NCBI GenBank assembly: GCA_965223355.1
Contig: CBDCWE010000003.1
Location: 4,774,001-4,838,000, forward strand
Source of the DNA: Tectiglobus sp965223355
GTDB lineage: Bacteria > Pseudomonadota > Alphaproteobacteria > Rhizobiales > Hyphomicrobiaceae
Direction of reading: 5' to 3'
Length of the DNA: 64,000 bases
A model generated the notes under the pieces. The model was not told the DNA's origin, did not search any database, and saw only the letters and a program-made list of their open reading frames with translations. The translations under genes and the position numbers were made by a program. Of this stretch, positions 1 to 7,674 are shown piece after piece. The first letter of the stretch is position 1. Every line of letters begins with the position of its first letter.

Positions 1-112
1 CGTATCGCCGCTTGGCGGCGATCGATGAGGGGCTTTCAGCCCCTCAAACTCCCCGACCAGAGGCTCGCCCCTGGACCCCAGGCTTGCTCGGCGGTTGCCG
101 CCGCGGCGGCGG
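1..112 (+). repeat. R2 dispersed repeat, partial copy
   Basis: Right-hand part of the five-hairpin R2 family. Three consecutive hairpins can be read: CGCCGCTTGGCGGCG, GAGGGGCTTTCAGCCCCTC, and a diverged CCAGAGGCTCGCCCCTGG. The window edge or an older truncation removes the first two hairpins. The same order recurs near 18.9, 32.3, 36.3, 43.3, 50.9 and 54.6 kb. Reading frames through this element give meaningless peptides and are not genes. Confidence 0.8.
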
Positions 113-125
113 CGCTGCGATGCCG

Positions 126-779
126 TCAAAACACGAACACGGGCGCTCGTTCGAAACCCGGCAAGACATCGGCTGCGGCATCAAAAACGGTCCGGGCATC
201 GAAATGCGCATCGAACCTTCGCCACTGCTTGACCCGGCCGTATCCCTCTTCGATGTGCACCGCAACCAACCGGCCGCCATCCTTCAACTGATCGAGCAGC
301 TGCGGCGCCAGATCATGCACGGCACCGTTGACCAGGATCGCATCGTATGGCCCTTCGGCCTGATAGCCGGCCGCGAGCAGGCCGGTGACAATCACCGCAT
401 TGTCGATCTCGGCAGCCTCAATCGCCGCTGCCGCCTGCTGTGCGAGCCGATCGTCGACTTCGAGGCCGACGACGGTCTGGGCGATATGGGCAAGCACCGC
501 CGTGCTGTAACCGGTCGCACAGCCGATATCCAACACCAGATCCTCATCGCCGAGTTCGAGATGCTGGATCATCTTTGCCAGCACCCGCGGCGCCAGCAGC
601 GCGCGCGCGCCGTCAAGCCGGATGGTGTCGTCCATATAGGCGATCGCGCGTTGCGCCTCGGGCACGAACAATTCACGCGCAACCGCGCGCATCGCTACCG
701 GAATGCGGCGGTCGACGACATCGCTCGGGCGCACCTGACTTTCGACCATGTTGAAGCGCTGCAGCGCCGTATCGACCAT
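126..779 (-). CDS. Protein-L-isoaspartate O-methyltransferase-like protein
   Basis: A 217-residue class I SAM-dependent methyltransferase of the Pcm family, which in its canonical form repairs isoaspartyl residues in the cytoplasm. The SAM motif I is VLDIGCATGYS (about residues 82-92), followed by VVGLEVDD and the motif II strand YDAILVNGAV. The N-terminal half (ESQVRPSDV, FVPEAQRAIAYMDD) matches the shorter Pcm-like subgroup common in alphaproteobacteria; from memory that subgroup often lies next to tolC and may not be a true repair enzyme. The ATG at 779 is chosen because GGGACGG lies just upstream and the protein then has family length; a longer frame to 857 lacks support. It is transcribed away from tRNA-Cys. 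Confidence 0.85.
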   Translation of the reverse strand: MVDTALQRFNMVESQVRPSDVVDRRIPVAMRAVARELFVPEAQRAIAYMDDTIRLDGARALLAPRVLAKMIQHLELGDEDLVLDIGCATGYSTAVLAHIAQTVVGLEVDDRLAQQAAAAIEAAEIDNAVIVTGLLAAGYQAEGPYDAILVNGAVHDLAPQLLDQLKDGGRLVAVHIEEGYGRVKQWRRFDAHFDARTVFDAAADVLPGFERAPVFVF

Positions 780-966
780 GTCCCGTCCCTTCGTCGCGAT
801 CCTTTTGTTGCCGCTGCGCCGGCAACCGATCACATAGTGCACGAACCATTTGCGCAATCAACGCGACGTGTGATACATGGCGCCTTCGCTGCACGCCAAC
901 CCACAAGTCAGGCCGGTTGCGCTGCAGCAACGCCGCGGCGGCAGTGATTGGCGCGGGCGTCAGGAC

Positions 967-1040
967 GGCCACGTGGCGGAGTGGTGACGCAGCGGACTGC
1001 AAATCCGTATACCCCGGTTCGATTCCGGGCGTGGCCTCCA
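967..1040 (+). tRNA. tRNA-Cys (GCA)
   Basis: A 74-nt cloverleaf with the CCA encoded. The acceptor stem GGCCACG (967-973) pairs with CGTGGCC (1030-1036). The discriminator is U, as expected for tRNA-Cys. The anticodon arm has loop CUGCAAA with anticodon GCA at 999-1001, and the T arm carries GGTTCGATTCC. An R1 repeat begins about 17 nt after the 3' end. Confidence 0.96.
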
Positions 1041-1056
1041 AGAAAAATCAAACGGT

Positions 1057-1139
1057 TAGATGATCGCCACTTTAGAGGCGAGCAACTTTCTGCCTTTATT
1101 CGGGATCGTTCCGATTCCGAATAAAGGCAGGTTGCTCTA
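1057..1139 (+). repeat. R1 dispersed repeat, copy 1 (hairpin A deleted)
   Basis: Contains only the second hairpin of R1 (GCAACTTTCTGCCTTTATTC and its complement). The left end runs TTAGAT directly into GATCGCCAC, so hairpin A has been lost between two short GAT-containing direct repeats. The outer ends are TTAG and CTAA. Confidence 0.85.
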
Positions 1140-1279
1140 AAACACTTGGGCAACGGTTGCGCGCATTGTGCTTGGCTCTTCGGGCTCATTGTCGGACAGC
1201 AGGCCGGGTCGCGCCCCGTCTGAAAAGCTTTCGCCCGTTATTCGGAGTTCGGTCCGCCTTCAAACAACGCCTGGCCGGT

Positions 1280-3130
1280 CTAATCCCGCCACTTGTTGCG
1301 CGGCGTAAAACCGGAAGCGGTGGCGGCGCGCGGCTCCGACACCCACAACGCGCGATCGGGATGCATGCCGCCGCCCTGGGTCGCCGGCACCGCCGAACGG
1401 CGCATGCGGTTGAGCAGGCGGGTATCGGCCTTTCCGCACGCCGGATGGATGCCGCCGTTGGCGCCGACCTCGGCCTCCCAGGCCTGTTTGCGCTTGGCTA
1501 GGATCGCCGCATCTTGGAGCACCGGGGCGCTGATCTCGTTGGTGTTGAGATCGATGACGATCTCATCACCGTCCGCGATGAACGCGATCGGCCCGCCCAG
1601 GGCTGCTTCCGGCCCGACATGACCAACCACCAGGCCGACCGAGCCGCCGGAGAAACGTGCATCCGTCATCAGGGCGACGACAATGTCGCGTTCCCGGCAC
1701 AGCGCCGTGATGCGCGATGTCGGGTCGAGTATCTCCGGCATCCCCGGCGCCCCGCTCGGGCCTTCGTAGCGCACGATCACCATGTCGTTGTTGTTGAAAC
1801 TGTCGGGTTGGTTGGACAGCGCATCGAGCAGGCGCTGCTCGCCTTCGAACACCCGCGCCGTGCCGCGGAACACGTTGTTTTCGAGCCCGGCTTCAACGCC
1901 GGCCAGCTTGAGGATCGCGCTGAACTCGGGCGACAGGTTGCCGCCCAGCACCCTGAGACCGCCGGTCGGCTTGTAGGGTGCTTTGACCGGATAGATGACC
2001 TTGCCGTCCGCCGCCGGCGGGCCCAGCCGCGCGATCTGGCCGGCCAGTGTTTCACCGGTACAGGTCGCCACATCACCGTTGATGAGGCCGGCCTCCATCA
2101 GTTCGCGCGCAATCACCTGGACCCCGCCGACCTCGTCGATGTCGATCATGGAGTAGAGCCCGTAAGGCCGCGCATCGGTCAACACCGGCACGACCTGCTG
2201 CGAGAGGTGATTGAACTCCTCCGGCGTCATGATGTCGGCCCAGAAATTGCCGTAACCCGCCGCCCGCGCAATTTCCGGAGCATGCAGGACGACATTGGTC
2301 GAGCCGCCGATCGCCATCGCCACGATCACGGCATTGCGGATCGAATCGCGCCCGACGATGTCGCGCGGCCGCGTCCCGCTGTCGATCATGCCCTTGAGAT
2401 AATCGATCAGCTGGTCGGGAAACTGTTGCAGTCGGCGCTGGTCATCGGACGCCGGTGAGACCATATCGAGCGGTTCCATGCCGAGCACGCCGATGAACGT
2501 CTGCATCGTGTTGTAGGTGAACATGCCACCGCAACTGCCAATCCCAGGGCAGGCCGAGCACGCGATCCGTTCGCGATGCGCGGGATCGGGATGGCCGGCC
2601 GCCTGAAACGCCGAGACGATGTCCAGCGGTTCGTTCGAGGCCGGATCGCTGCCCGGCCGGATCGGACCATCGGACATGATGATCGCCGGCCGGTTGTGTT
2701 CGAGCAGCGCTGCCAGCGTACCGACCGGCGGCTTGTCGCAGGCAACCACCGCGATCACACCTTCCAGGCCGCTGGCGCTCAGATGCTCGCACAGGCTGTC
2801 GTGGGTCACTTCGCGCCCGATCAGCGAATAGCGCATCTCGCGCGTGCCGTTGCGCATGCCATCGGAGGTCGCGATCGTATACTCGGGTTGCACCAGCCGC
2901 ATCGGGATCTGACCGGCCTTGCGTCCCATGCGCTGGCGCAGGCGCTCGTGGATCGCTTCGACCTTCGCCTGCACACCGAGATAGCATTGGCTGTCGCCCT
3001 TGTTGCCGACAACGCCGATCGACGGTTCGTGAATGAGATCGGTGTCAGTACCGATTTCCCGGGCGATGCCAAAGGTCTGGGCACTGCGTCCGGGGTGATT
3101 GTCGATCAGGACGGTTGGTGAATTCGGCAC
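1280..3130 (-). CDS. IlvD/Edd-family dehydratase
   Basis: A 616-residue member of the dihydroxy-acid dehydratase / sugar-acid dehydratase family, iron-sulfur enzymes that remove water from 2,3-dihydroxy acids. Visible family signatures are ACDKPPVG (about 130-137), CSACPGIGSCGGMFTYNTM (191-209), MAIGGSTNVVLHAPEIA and TDARFSGGS. Candidate cluster cysteines are C49, C131 and C200. The N-terminus and the CDK motif depart from textbook IlvD (which has CDKxTPG), so a sugar-acid substrate is as likely as the branched-chain amino acid intermediate; no gene symbol is given. The start is GTG at 3130, with AGGAG about 8 nt upstream. The gene is alone on its strand here. Confidence 0.82.
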   Translation of the reverse strand: MPNSPTVLIDNHPGRSAQTFGIAREIGTDTDLIHEPSIGVVGNKGDSQCYLGVQAKVEAIHERLRQRMGRKAGQIPMRLVQPEYTIATSDGMRNGTREMRYSLIGREVTHDSLCEHLSASGLEGVIAVVACDKPPVGTLAALLEHNRPAIIMSDGPIRPGSDPASNEPLDIVSAFQAAGHPDPAHRERIACSACPGIGSCGGMFTYNTMQTFIGVLGMEPLDMVSPASDDQRRLQQFPDQLIDYLKGMIDSGTRPRDIVGRDSIRNAVIVAMAIGGSTNVVLHAPEIARAAGYGNFWADIMTPEEFNHLSQQVVPVLTDARPYGLYSMIDIDEVGGVQVIARELMEAGLINGDVATCTGETLAGQIARLGPPAADGKVIYPVKAPYKPTGGLRVLGGNLSPEFSAILKLAGVEAGLENNVFRGTARVFEGEQRLLDALSNQPDSFNNNDMVIVRYEGPSGAPGMPEILDPTSRITALCRERDIVVALMTDARFSGGSVGLVVGHVGPEAALGGPIAFIADGDEIVIDLNTNEISAPVLQDAAILAKRKQAWEAEVGANGGIHPACGKADTRLLNRMRRSAVPATQGGGMHPDRALWVSEPRAATASGFTPRNKWRD

Positions 3131-3288
3131 CGGCAGGATCTCCTCAAGAGTTCAAAAGCGGTTGTGAGTGAGTGTGGTTGGCGGGATCGACCCGGCGCGG
3201 TCCAAATGCTCAACCAGCTGGGCGATCGCGACGCCAATAGACACCGGATCGCAGCGTTCGGCAATACGCCGGCCGGCGACCGGCGCCA

Positions 3289-4056
3289 TCACGACCGACC
3301 GCCGGCAACCATCAGCTGCGGGTCAAGCTCGGTGCGGGCCGCCGCATCGTTGACATAGCGCGTGATGGCATCCGACAGAACCGGCAGATCAAGGCCATAG
3401 CGCGTACTCATGATCACAAAGTCGCAGCCCATCAGGTCGCGGCAGCGCGCCATCGCCTTGAGCGCCCGCGCGTTGGCATGCGCCGGCGCGATGTCGAGCG
3501 CATTGGCGTCGGCCACGGCCAGCAGCAGCACCGGGTTCGAATGGAACTCGGCTTCAACCACGGCGGTGATCTCGCCCCAAGGAATCCGCGCCCGCCATCC
3601 GCGTTCGGCGATTGTCAGATGGTGCGGGTCGAACTGCAAATGGCCAACCGGCCACCACCCCAACACCGCCCCGACCAGCAGCCCGCCGCCGATCATGGCA
3701 ACGCCGCCGGCCAGCAGCTGAAACAGCAGCGGATAACTCTGTCCAAACACGACAAGGACGATACCGAGCAGCATCAGCCAGCCGCCGATGACCAGCACCA
3801 CCCGTCGCTGCGGTCGGATTGGCACACCGCCGACCACGTCGACCCGATCGGCACGATAGCGCCGATACCGCAGCTTCCTGACGACGGTCCCGCCCAACAC
3901 GACAAGGCAGCTGCCGGACAAGGCGAGCGTGACAATGCCGACGTCAGGGCTGCTCGGCAGCACCATCACGCCCACCACGACAAGCGCAACGTTGAGCACC
4001 AAAACCAACCATTCGAACAGGCTTGGCCGCGCAAACCGTGTCGGTTGCTTGAACAT
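3289..4056 (-). CDS. Membrane protein of unknown function
   Basis: A 255-residue protein I do not recognise beyond a general resemblance to small PH-like membrane proteins. Four hydrophobic segments occupy the first half, beginning FEWLVLVLNVALVVVGVMVL and VGIVTLALSGSCLVVLGG, with two more at RRVVLVIGGWLMLLGIVLVV and LLAGGVAMIGGGLLVGAVLG. A soluble C-terminal domain (LTIAERGWRARIPWGEI, VEAEFHSNPVLLLAV) follows, whose pattern suggests a bacterial PH-type beta domain facing the cytoplasm. The ATG at 4056 is preferred because the upstream extension to 4257 is arginine- and proline-rich and not protein-like. About 225 nt separate it from the bactofilin gene on the same strand. Confidence 0.6.
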   Translation of the reverse strand: MFKQPTRFARPSLFEWLVLVLNVALVVVGVMVLPSSPDVGIVTLALSGSCLVVLGGTVVRKLRYRRYRADRVDVVGGVPIRPQRRVVLVIGGWLMLLGIVLVVFGQSYPLLFQLLAGGVAMIGGGLLVGAVLGWWPVGHLQFDPHHLTIAERGWRARIPWGEITAVVEAEFHSNPVLLLAVADANALDIAPAHANARALKAMARCRDLMGCDFVIMSTRYGLDLPVLSDAITRYVNDAAARTELDPQLMVAGGRS

Positions 4057-4281
4057 ACCGGTATCAATACATGGCAAAGCGCGGATGCAAAGTGGCTTCG
4101 AACCGCGGCACCGTGCCGGCGCTGCCGGGCGGTCCTGTCGCGGCAGTACCCTTGCGCGCGCGCCCGCACCGGGCCTCCCCACCGGGCCTCTCCGGCGGGC
4201 TCCGGGGCACCGACGACTGCGCATCGCGCGGGCGCAGACGATTTCCGCCCGGATCAAAATCAGATCGCAAGCCGACGCCGA

Positions 4282-4800
4282 TCAGGACGCCAACGTCACC
4301 TGCGGATCTTGGCCGTTGGCCAATGCCGGCGCCGTCGTCTCGTTCGAGATGCGCCGCGGCCCGAAGATGTTGCCCGACACTTCGCCGCCGGCCGCAATCG
4401 CGATCTGCCCGTAGGTTAGATTGCCGTCAACGCGTCCGCTTGAGTGCACGTCGAGCAGACCGTCGACCTGCAGTTCGCCGGTGACGACCCCGTGGATCTC
4501 GGCTTCAACGGTCTGCACGCTCCCGGAAATCACACCGCCCTCGCGGATCGTGACCCGCTTTGCCGTGACGTTGCCCTCAAGCTCGCCTTGAACTTCGATG
4601 CTCGTGCAATCGTGAATCTCACCGACCACGCGTGTGCCGCGACCAATGAGAATTGCACCATCGCCCTCAACTCCTTCCAGAACTGAAAATCGACGACCTT
4701 CGCCATCCCGATCCATTTTTCGATCATCCCCTTTATCTGGCGCATAGTAAGAAATTTCCGGCTTCGCCTGATTAACCACCTTGCTGGTTCGACTGAACAT
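4282..4800 (-). CDS. Bactofilin family polymer-forming cytoskeletal protein
   Basis: A 172-residue bactofilin. These proteins assemble into nucleotide-independent filaments at the membrane and position cell-wall or polarity factors. The core (about residues 45-150) is a regular beta-helix series: GDGAILIGRGTRVVGEI, EVQGELEGNVTAKRVTIREG, SGSVQTVEAEIHGVVTGELQ, VDGNLTYGQIAIAAGGEV. Flexible charged ends flank it, as is usual. The start at 4800 has GGGGGAAGG just upstream. No peptidase or cell-wall partner lies beside it. Confidence 0.9.
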   Translation of the reverse strand: MFSRTSKVVNQAKPEISYYAPDKGDDRKMDRDGEGRRFSVLEGVEGDGAILIGRGTRVVGEIHDCTSIEVQGELEGNVTAKRVTIREGGVISGSVQTVEAEIHGVVTGELQVDGLLDVHSSGRVDGNLTYGQIAIAAGGEVSGNIFGPRRISNETTAPALANGQDPQVTLAS

Positions 4801-5163
4801 AACCTTCCCCCGATAAGGACCATCGCTCGCCGACAACCGGCGATCTGGCCGGCTCGGCCCAACAATCGCAAACATTCGCAGGCGACCGACCTAGCAACAA
4901 CAGACGCCTACTGATCGACTGTATACTCACAATGTCAACATGTAACTCTATCTATATGAAAATTAACCATAATTTATTGCATCCAATTTGCACCGTTCAC
5001 GACCGGGCGGGCCGCAAAAAACGGGGCCGGATGGTGCCTCTTGGACCTAATGTCGCACCCCACTGTGCTTGGGAAACCGCAGGCGCAACCACAATCTGCG
5101 GCGGTCGCGCCAGGACCTCCCGCAGCACACCGCCATCGCCGCCGTGCCGCTTCGGCGTTTGGC
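4801..5163. other. Intergenic region, partly AT-rich
   Basis: No gene is supported here. Positions about 4910-4995 are clearly AT-rich compared with the surroundings (for example TATGAAAATTAACCATAAT), which would suit a bactofilin promoter region or old insertion debris. The stretch ends at the IS3 remnant; the sequence from 4998 to 5163 has no recognisable coding content. Confidence 0.5.
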
Positions 5164-5442
5164 TGCAGCGTCGGCGACAGCTACGACAACGCGCTCGCCG
5201 AGACCATCAACGGGCTCTATAAAACCGAAGTCGTCCACCGGCGCGGGCCATGGCGGTCGTTCGAGGCGGTCGAGTTCGCAACACTAGAATGGGTCAACTG
5301 GTTCAACAACCGCCGCCTGCTCTCATCGATCGGCAATATCCCGCCGGCCGAAGCAGAGGCCAACGACGACGCCAGCATGGAGGAGCTGAAGATCGCCGCC
5401 TGACTCAAACAAAACAGCCTCCGGTGTTTCCGGGTCGGTTCA
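5164..5442 (+). pseudogene. IS3-family transposase remnant (3' end)
   Basis: Only the C-terminal part of an IS3-family OrfB integrase is left. The frame reads GDSYDNALAETINGLYK, then the WVNWFNNRRLLSSIGNIPPA motif typical of the rve C-terminus, ending at 5403. The IS right end follows (CCGGTGTTTCCGGGTCGGTTCA, read to about 5442). The catalytic DDE N-terminal part is missing, so the fragment is dead. A second copy of the same 3' end lies inverted at 15198-15437. Confidence 0.85.
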
Positions 5443-5456
5443 CACCGGCACTTTGC

Positions 5457-5490
5457 CGTGTCATTGGACTGCGCGCAGTCCAATGACACG
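5457..5490. repeat. 34-bp perfect palindrome
   Basis: Arms CGTGTCATTGGACTGCG and CGCAGTCCAATGACACG are exactly complementary with no loop. It lies between the IS3 end and the 3' end of the S66 peptidase gene. There is no T-run on either side, so an intrinsic terminator is only one option; cruciform or operator function cannot be excluded. Confidence 0.75.
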
Positions 5491-5511
5491 TTCGCGCTTA
5501 TGAAGGGTTGA

Positions 5512-6408
5512 TCAGACGGCAATCTCAAGGACGTTCTTGTCCGCATCCAACCGAGCAATGCATCCCAGTGGAACAGTCACGGGGGCATGACCATAACCAA
5601 TGGGCAAACCACCCAACACGGGAACTGCGAGTTGTCCAAAGTGTTCCCTCAGCAAATCGAGAACGCCAGTTGGGGGATTGAAGTTGCACTTCTCAAATTG
5701 GCCTATGACCACACCCTTCACGTCCCGAAGGTGTCCACCTCGCCGTAGCATCTGCAGAGTTCGGTCGACCAGGCCAGGGCCCATATCGATGGCTTCGACA
5801 AGAAGAACTGCCCCGCTTAGATCGGGCAGCAGCCATCCAGCAGATGTGCCAATGATGCTGAGATTGCCGCCCAACAAACGCCCCTGCACGGTACCAGTAG
5901 TGGTTAGGGCTGACGTCGGTTCCTGAGCGCGTGGCACGACACAAAATGGTCTGTTCTCCATGAGGGCGCAACGTAACGTCTCTTGGGTTTCATCAGATAC
6001 ATGACCACCAAACAGTCCACCATGAAGGGTAACAACTCGGCATTGCTTCCAGATGGCGAAGTGTAGTGCAGTGATATCACTGAACCCGACCAAGTACTTC
6101 GGGTCCTCACGTAACGCTGAATAGTCGAGCTGATCTACGATGCGATATGAACCCTTGCCGCCACGTGTTGCAACAATCGCCCGCACCTTGGGATCGCGGA
6201 TTGCATCGTTGATGTCAGAGGCCCGATCGGCATCTGTTCCAGCTAAAAATCCGTGCACATCGTGCACGTGCTTTCCGTATTCAACCCTTAACCCCCAACT
6301 CTCAATGATCTTGGCTTGGCGACTTAGCTGGGACATGTCCGGCGTGCTTGCGGGAGAGACAAAACGGATCGTATCACCGATCTTCAGCGGGGTTGGTCGA
6401 AGCTCCAT
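5512..6408 (-). CDS. Peptidase S66 family protein (LD-carboxypeptidase / MccF-like)
   Basis: A 298-residue cytoplasmic serine peptidase of family S66. Members either trim murein tetrapeptides (LdcA) or cleave aminoacyl-nucleotide antibiotics such as microcin C (MccF). The Ser-Glu-His triad is visible: the S110 nucleophile in GFSDITALH, E205 in LLVEAIDMG, and H274 in IGYGHAPVTVPLG. The N-terminal region RFVSPAST and the GGKGSYRIVD loop fit the family. Codon use and GC are lower than in the flanks, and IS remnants lie on both sides, so transfer is likely. Its ATG abuts the divergent frame that contains the kinase. I cannot tell LdcA from MccF by eye. Confidence 0.88.
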   Translation of the reverse strand: MELRPTPLKIGDTIRFVSPASTPDMSQLSRQAKIIESWGLRVEYGKHVHDVHGFLAGTDADRASDINDAIRDPKVRAIVATRGGKGSYRIVDQLDYSALREDPKYLVGFSDITALHFAIWKQCRVVTLHGGLFGGHVSDETQETLRCALMENRPFCVVPRAQEPTSALTTTGTVQGRLLGGNLSIIGTSAGWLLPDLSGAVLLVEAIDMGPGLVDRTLQMLRRGGHLRDVKGVVIGQFEKCNFNPPTGVLDLLREHFGQLAVPVLGGLPIGYGHAPVTVPLGCIARLDADKNVLEIAV

Positions 6409-6450
6409 ATGCGAATTTTATCAAAAGCAATCCGACACCACAAAAGATCC

Positions 6451-6981
6451 ATGAAACCTATGAACACAATTCCCCTACTTATCATTTCTGGCCCGGTCGG
6501 CGTTGGGAAAACTTCCTCGGCAGAACAGGTAAGCAACATCTTAGTGGAACAATCGGTGCCCCACACATTACTCGATCTTGATTGCCTGGCCGAAACCTAC
6601 CCACGCGCGCCAGGAGATCGATTTGGATCAAGCCTAATGCTGGCCAATCTCAAGGTAGTATGGCGCAACTGCTTTGCAGCTGGATCAAAGAACCTTGTTC
6701 TGGCACGGGTAATTGAAACCGAAGCTGAGAAGGAGAGCATTGTTGCGTGCGTTCCCGATGCTTTGCCGGTAGTTTGTCAGTTGCGCGCGAACCAAGACAC
6801 TCTTGTTGCCAGGATAAGCAAGCGGGAAATTGGTACCGGCGCGGCATGGCACGAACAACGTTCGCTCGAACTGGCGGCCTCGTTGCAAGGTGCACCGGTT
6901 GACTTTGAAGTCGACACAGAATGCAGGTCTATCATTGCGATCGCTGAGGAGATCGTCGGCCAAATATCCTGGCAACGCTAA
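6451..6981 (+). CDS. P-loop NTPase / small-molecule kinase-like protein
   Basis: A 176-residue single-domain P-loop protein. Walker A is GPVGVGKTS near the N-terminus, followed by a DLD strand-end motif (LLDLDCLAE) and VLARVIE. The layout resembles the AAA_33 / adenylylsulfate-kinase-like / antibiotic phosphotransferase group, which phosphorylate small molecules; the substrate is unknown. The ATG at 6451 was chosen over 6409 and 6460 because upstream residues look unlike the fold; no ribosome site is strong. The gene is divergent from the S66 peptidase and shares its lower GC, suggesting both came in together. Confidence 0.65.
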   Translation: MKPMNTIPLLIISGPVGVGKTSSAEQVSNILVEQSVPHTLLDLDCLAETYPRAPGDRFGSSLMLANLKVVWRNCFAAGSKNLVLARVIETEAEKESIVACVPDALPVVCQLRANQDTLVARISKREIGTGAAWHEQRSLELAASLQGAPVDFEVDTECRSIIAIAEEIVGQISWQR

Positions 6982-7075
6982 CGAGATTATTCTGCGAGAC
7001 GGCCGATACCCTGCTTAAATATTGGCGCATCAACATGACCCGCTTCGGAGATCGTCTGTAAAGTCCAACCAAGTT

Positions 7076-7497
7076 CTACGCGGCAGCTATTGGATGGGCG
7101 ACAACGTCGTTTGTGATCTCCAGCCCATCCTTGAACGTGGCACCGTGGACGACTTTCGGCAACTGATTTTGACCATCGAGCCGGCGCCAACTTTTGTGAG
7201 CAGCCTCGACCAGCCTGAACACCATGGCCAATGCCGTCTCGTTCGATAGGCAGCCTTTCGAGCGGATGGTGCGGTGGCGCACGGTGGCAAACGTGCGCTC
7301 GATCGGATTGGTCGTCCTCAGATGCTTCCAGTGCTCGGCCGGGAAGTCGTAGAACGCCAGCAATGCATCACGATCTTTGTCCAGGCAGTGCGCTGCCTTT
7401 TCGTATTTCAATGCGCAGGCTTCGGTGAAAGCATCAAATGCGGTTTCCGCTTCACGCCGTGTTTCGGCCATCCAGATATCATGCAGGGATCGCTTAG
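7076..7497 (-). pseudogene. IS256-family (Mutator) transposase remnant
   Basis: About 140 C-terminal residues of a roughly 400-residue IS256-type transposase. Recognisable are SLHDIWMAETRREAE, FPAEHWKHLRTTNPIERTFA and VRHRTIRSKGCLSNETAL. The frame runs upstream to 7497, where it is cut exactly at the TTAG border of an R1 repeat. The N-terminal two thirds, with the first catalytic aspartates, is absent, and no continuation is seen beyond the repeat. Confidence 0.9.
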
Positions 7498-7628
7498 ATC
7501 ATCGTGCTTTAAGTTGGAACCGCCATTGCGGTTCCAACTTAAAGCACGATGATCGCCACTTAAGAGGCGAGCAACTTTCTGCCTTTATTCGGGATCGTTC
7601 CGATTCCGAATAAAGGCAGGTTGCTTTA
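7495..7628 (+). repeat. R1 dispersed repeat, copy 2
   Basis: A full two-hairpin copy. Hairpin A has arms TTTAAGTTGGAACCGC and its complement; hairpin B has GCCTTTATTCGG and CCGAATAAAGGC. It is flanked by TTAG on both sides, consistent with a short target duplication. It truncates the IS256 remnant and ends about 44 bp before the regulator start. Confidence 0.92.
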
Positions 7629-7664
7629 GAACAGCCTTGACACGCGTTGTAAGATTATGCTGGC

Positions 7665-7674
7665 ATACCGGTAT
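7665..7674. promoter_or_regulatory. Candidate autoregulatory operator ATACCGGTAT
   Basis: A perfect 10-bp palindrome overlaps the first two bases of the ATG of the GntR/FCD regulator. GntR-family repressors bind short palindromes of this type, and the position would allow autorepression. A TTGACA hexamer sits at 7637-7642. This is position-based inference; a 10-bp palindrome can arise by chance. Confidence 0.3.

Noticed and set aside
12..947. A 311-codon plus-strand frame
   Set aside because: It starts within an R2 repeat and is antisense to the Pcm-like gene; no domain is recognisable.
673..1041. Minus-strand frame starting MEATPGIEPGYTDLQS
   Set aside because: It is the reverse complement of tRNA-Cys, a common annotation artefact; the rest overlaps the Pcm-like gene in another frame.
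4071..4484. Plus-strand frame in the gap before the bactofilin gene
   Set aside because: Arginine- and proline-rich shadow frame overlapping the bactofilin gene antisense; no ribosome site.
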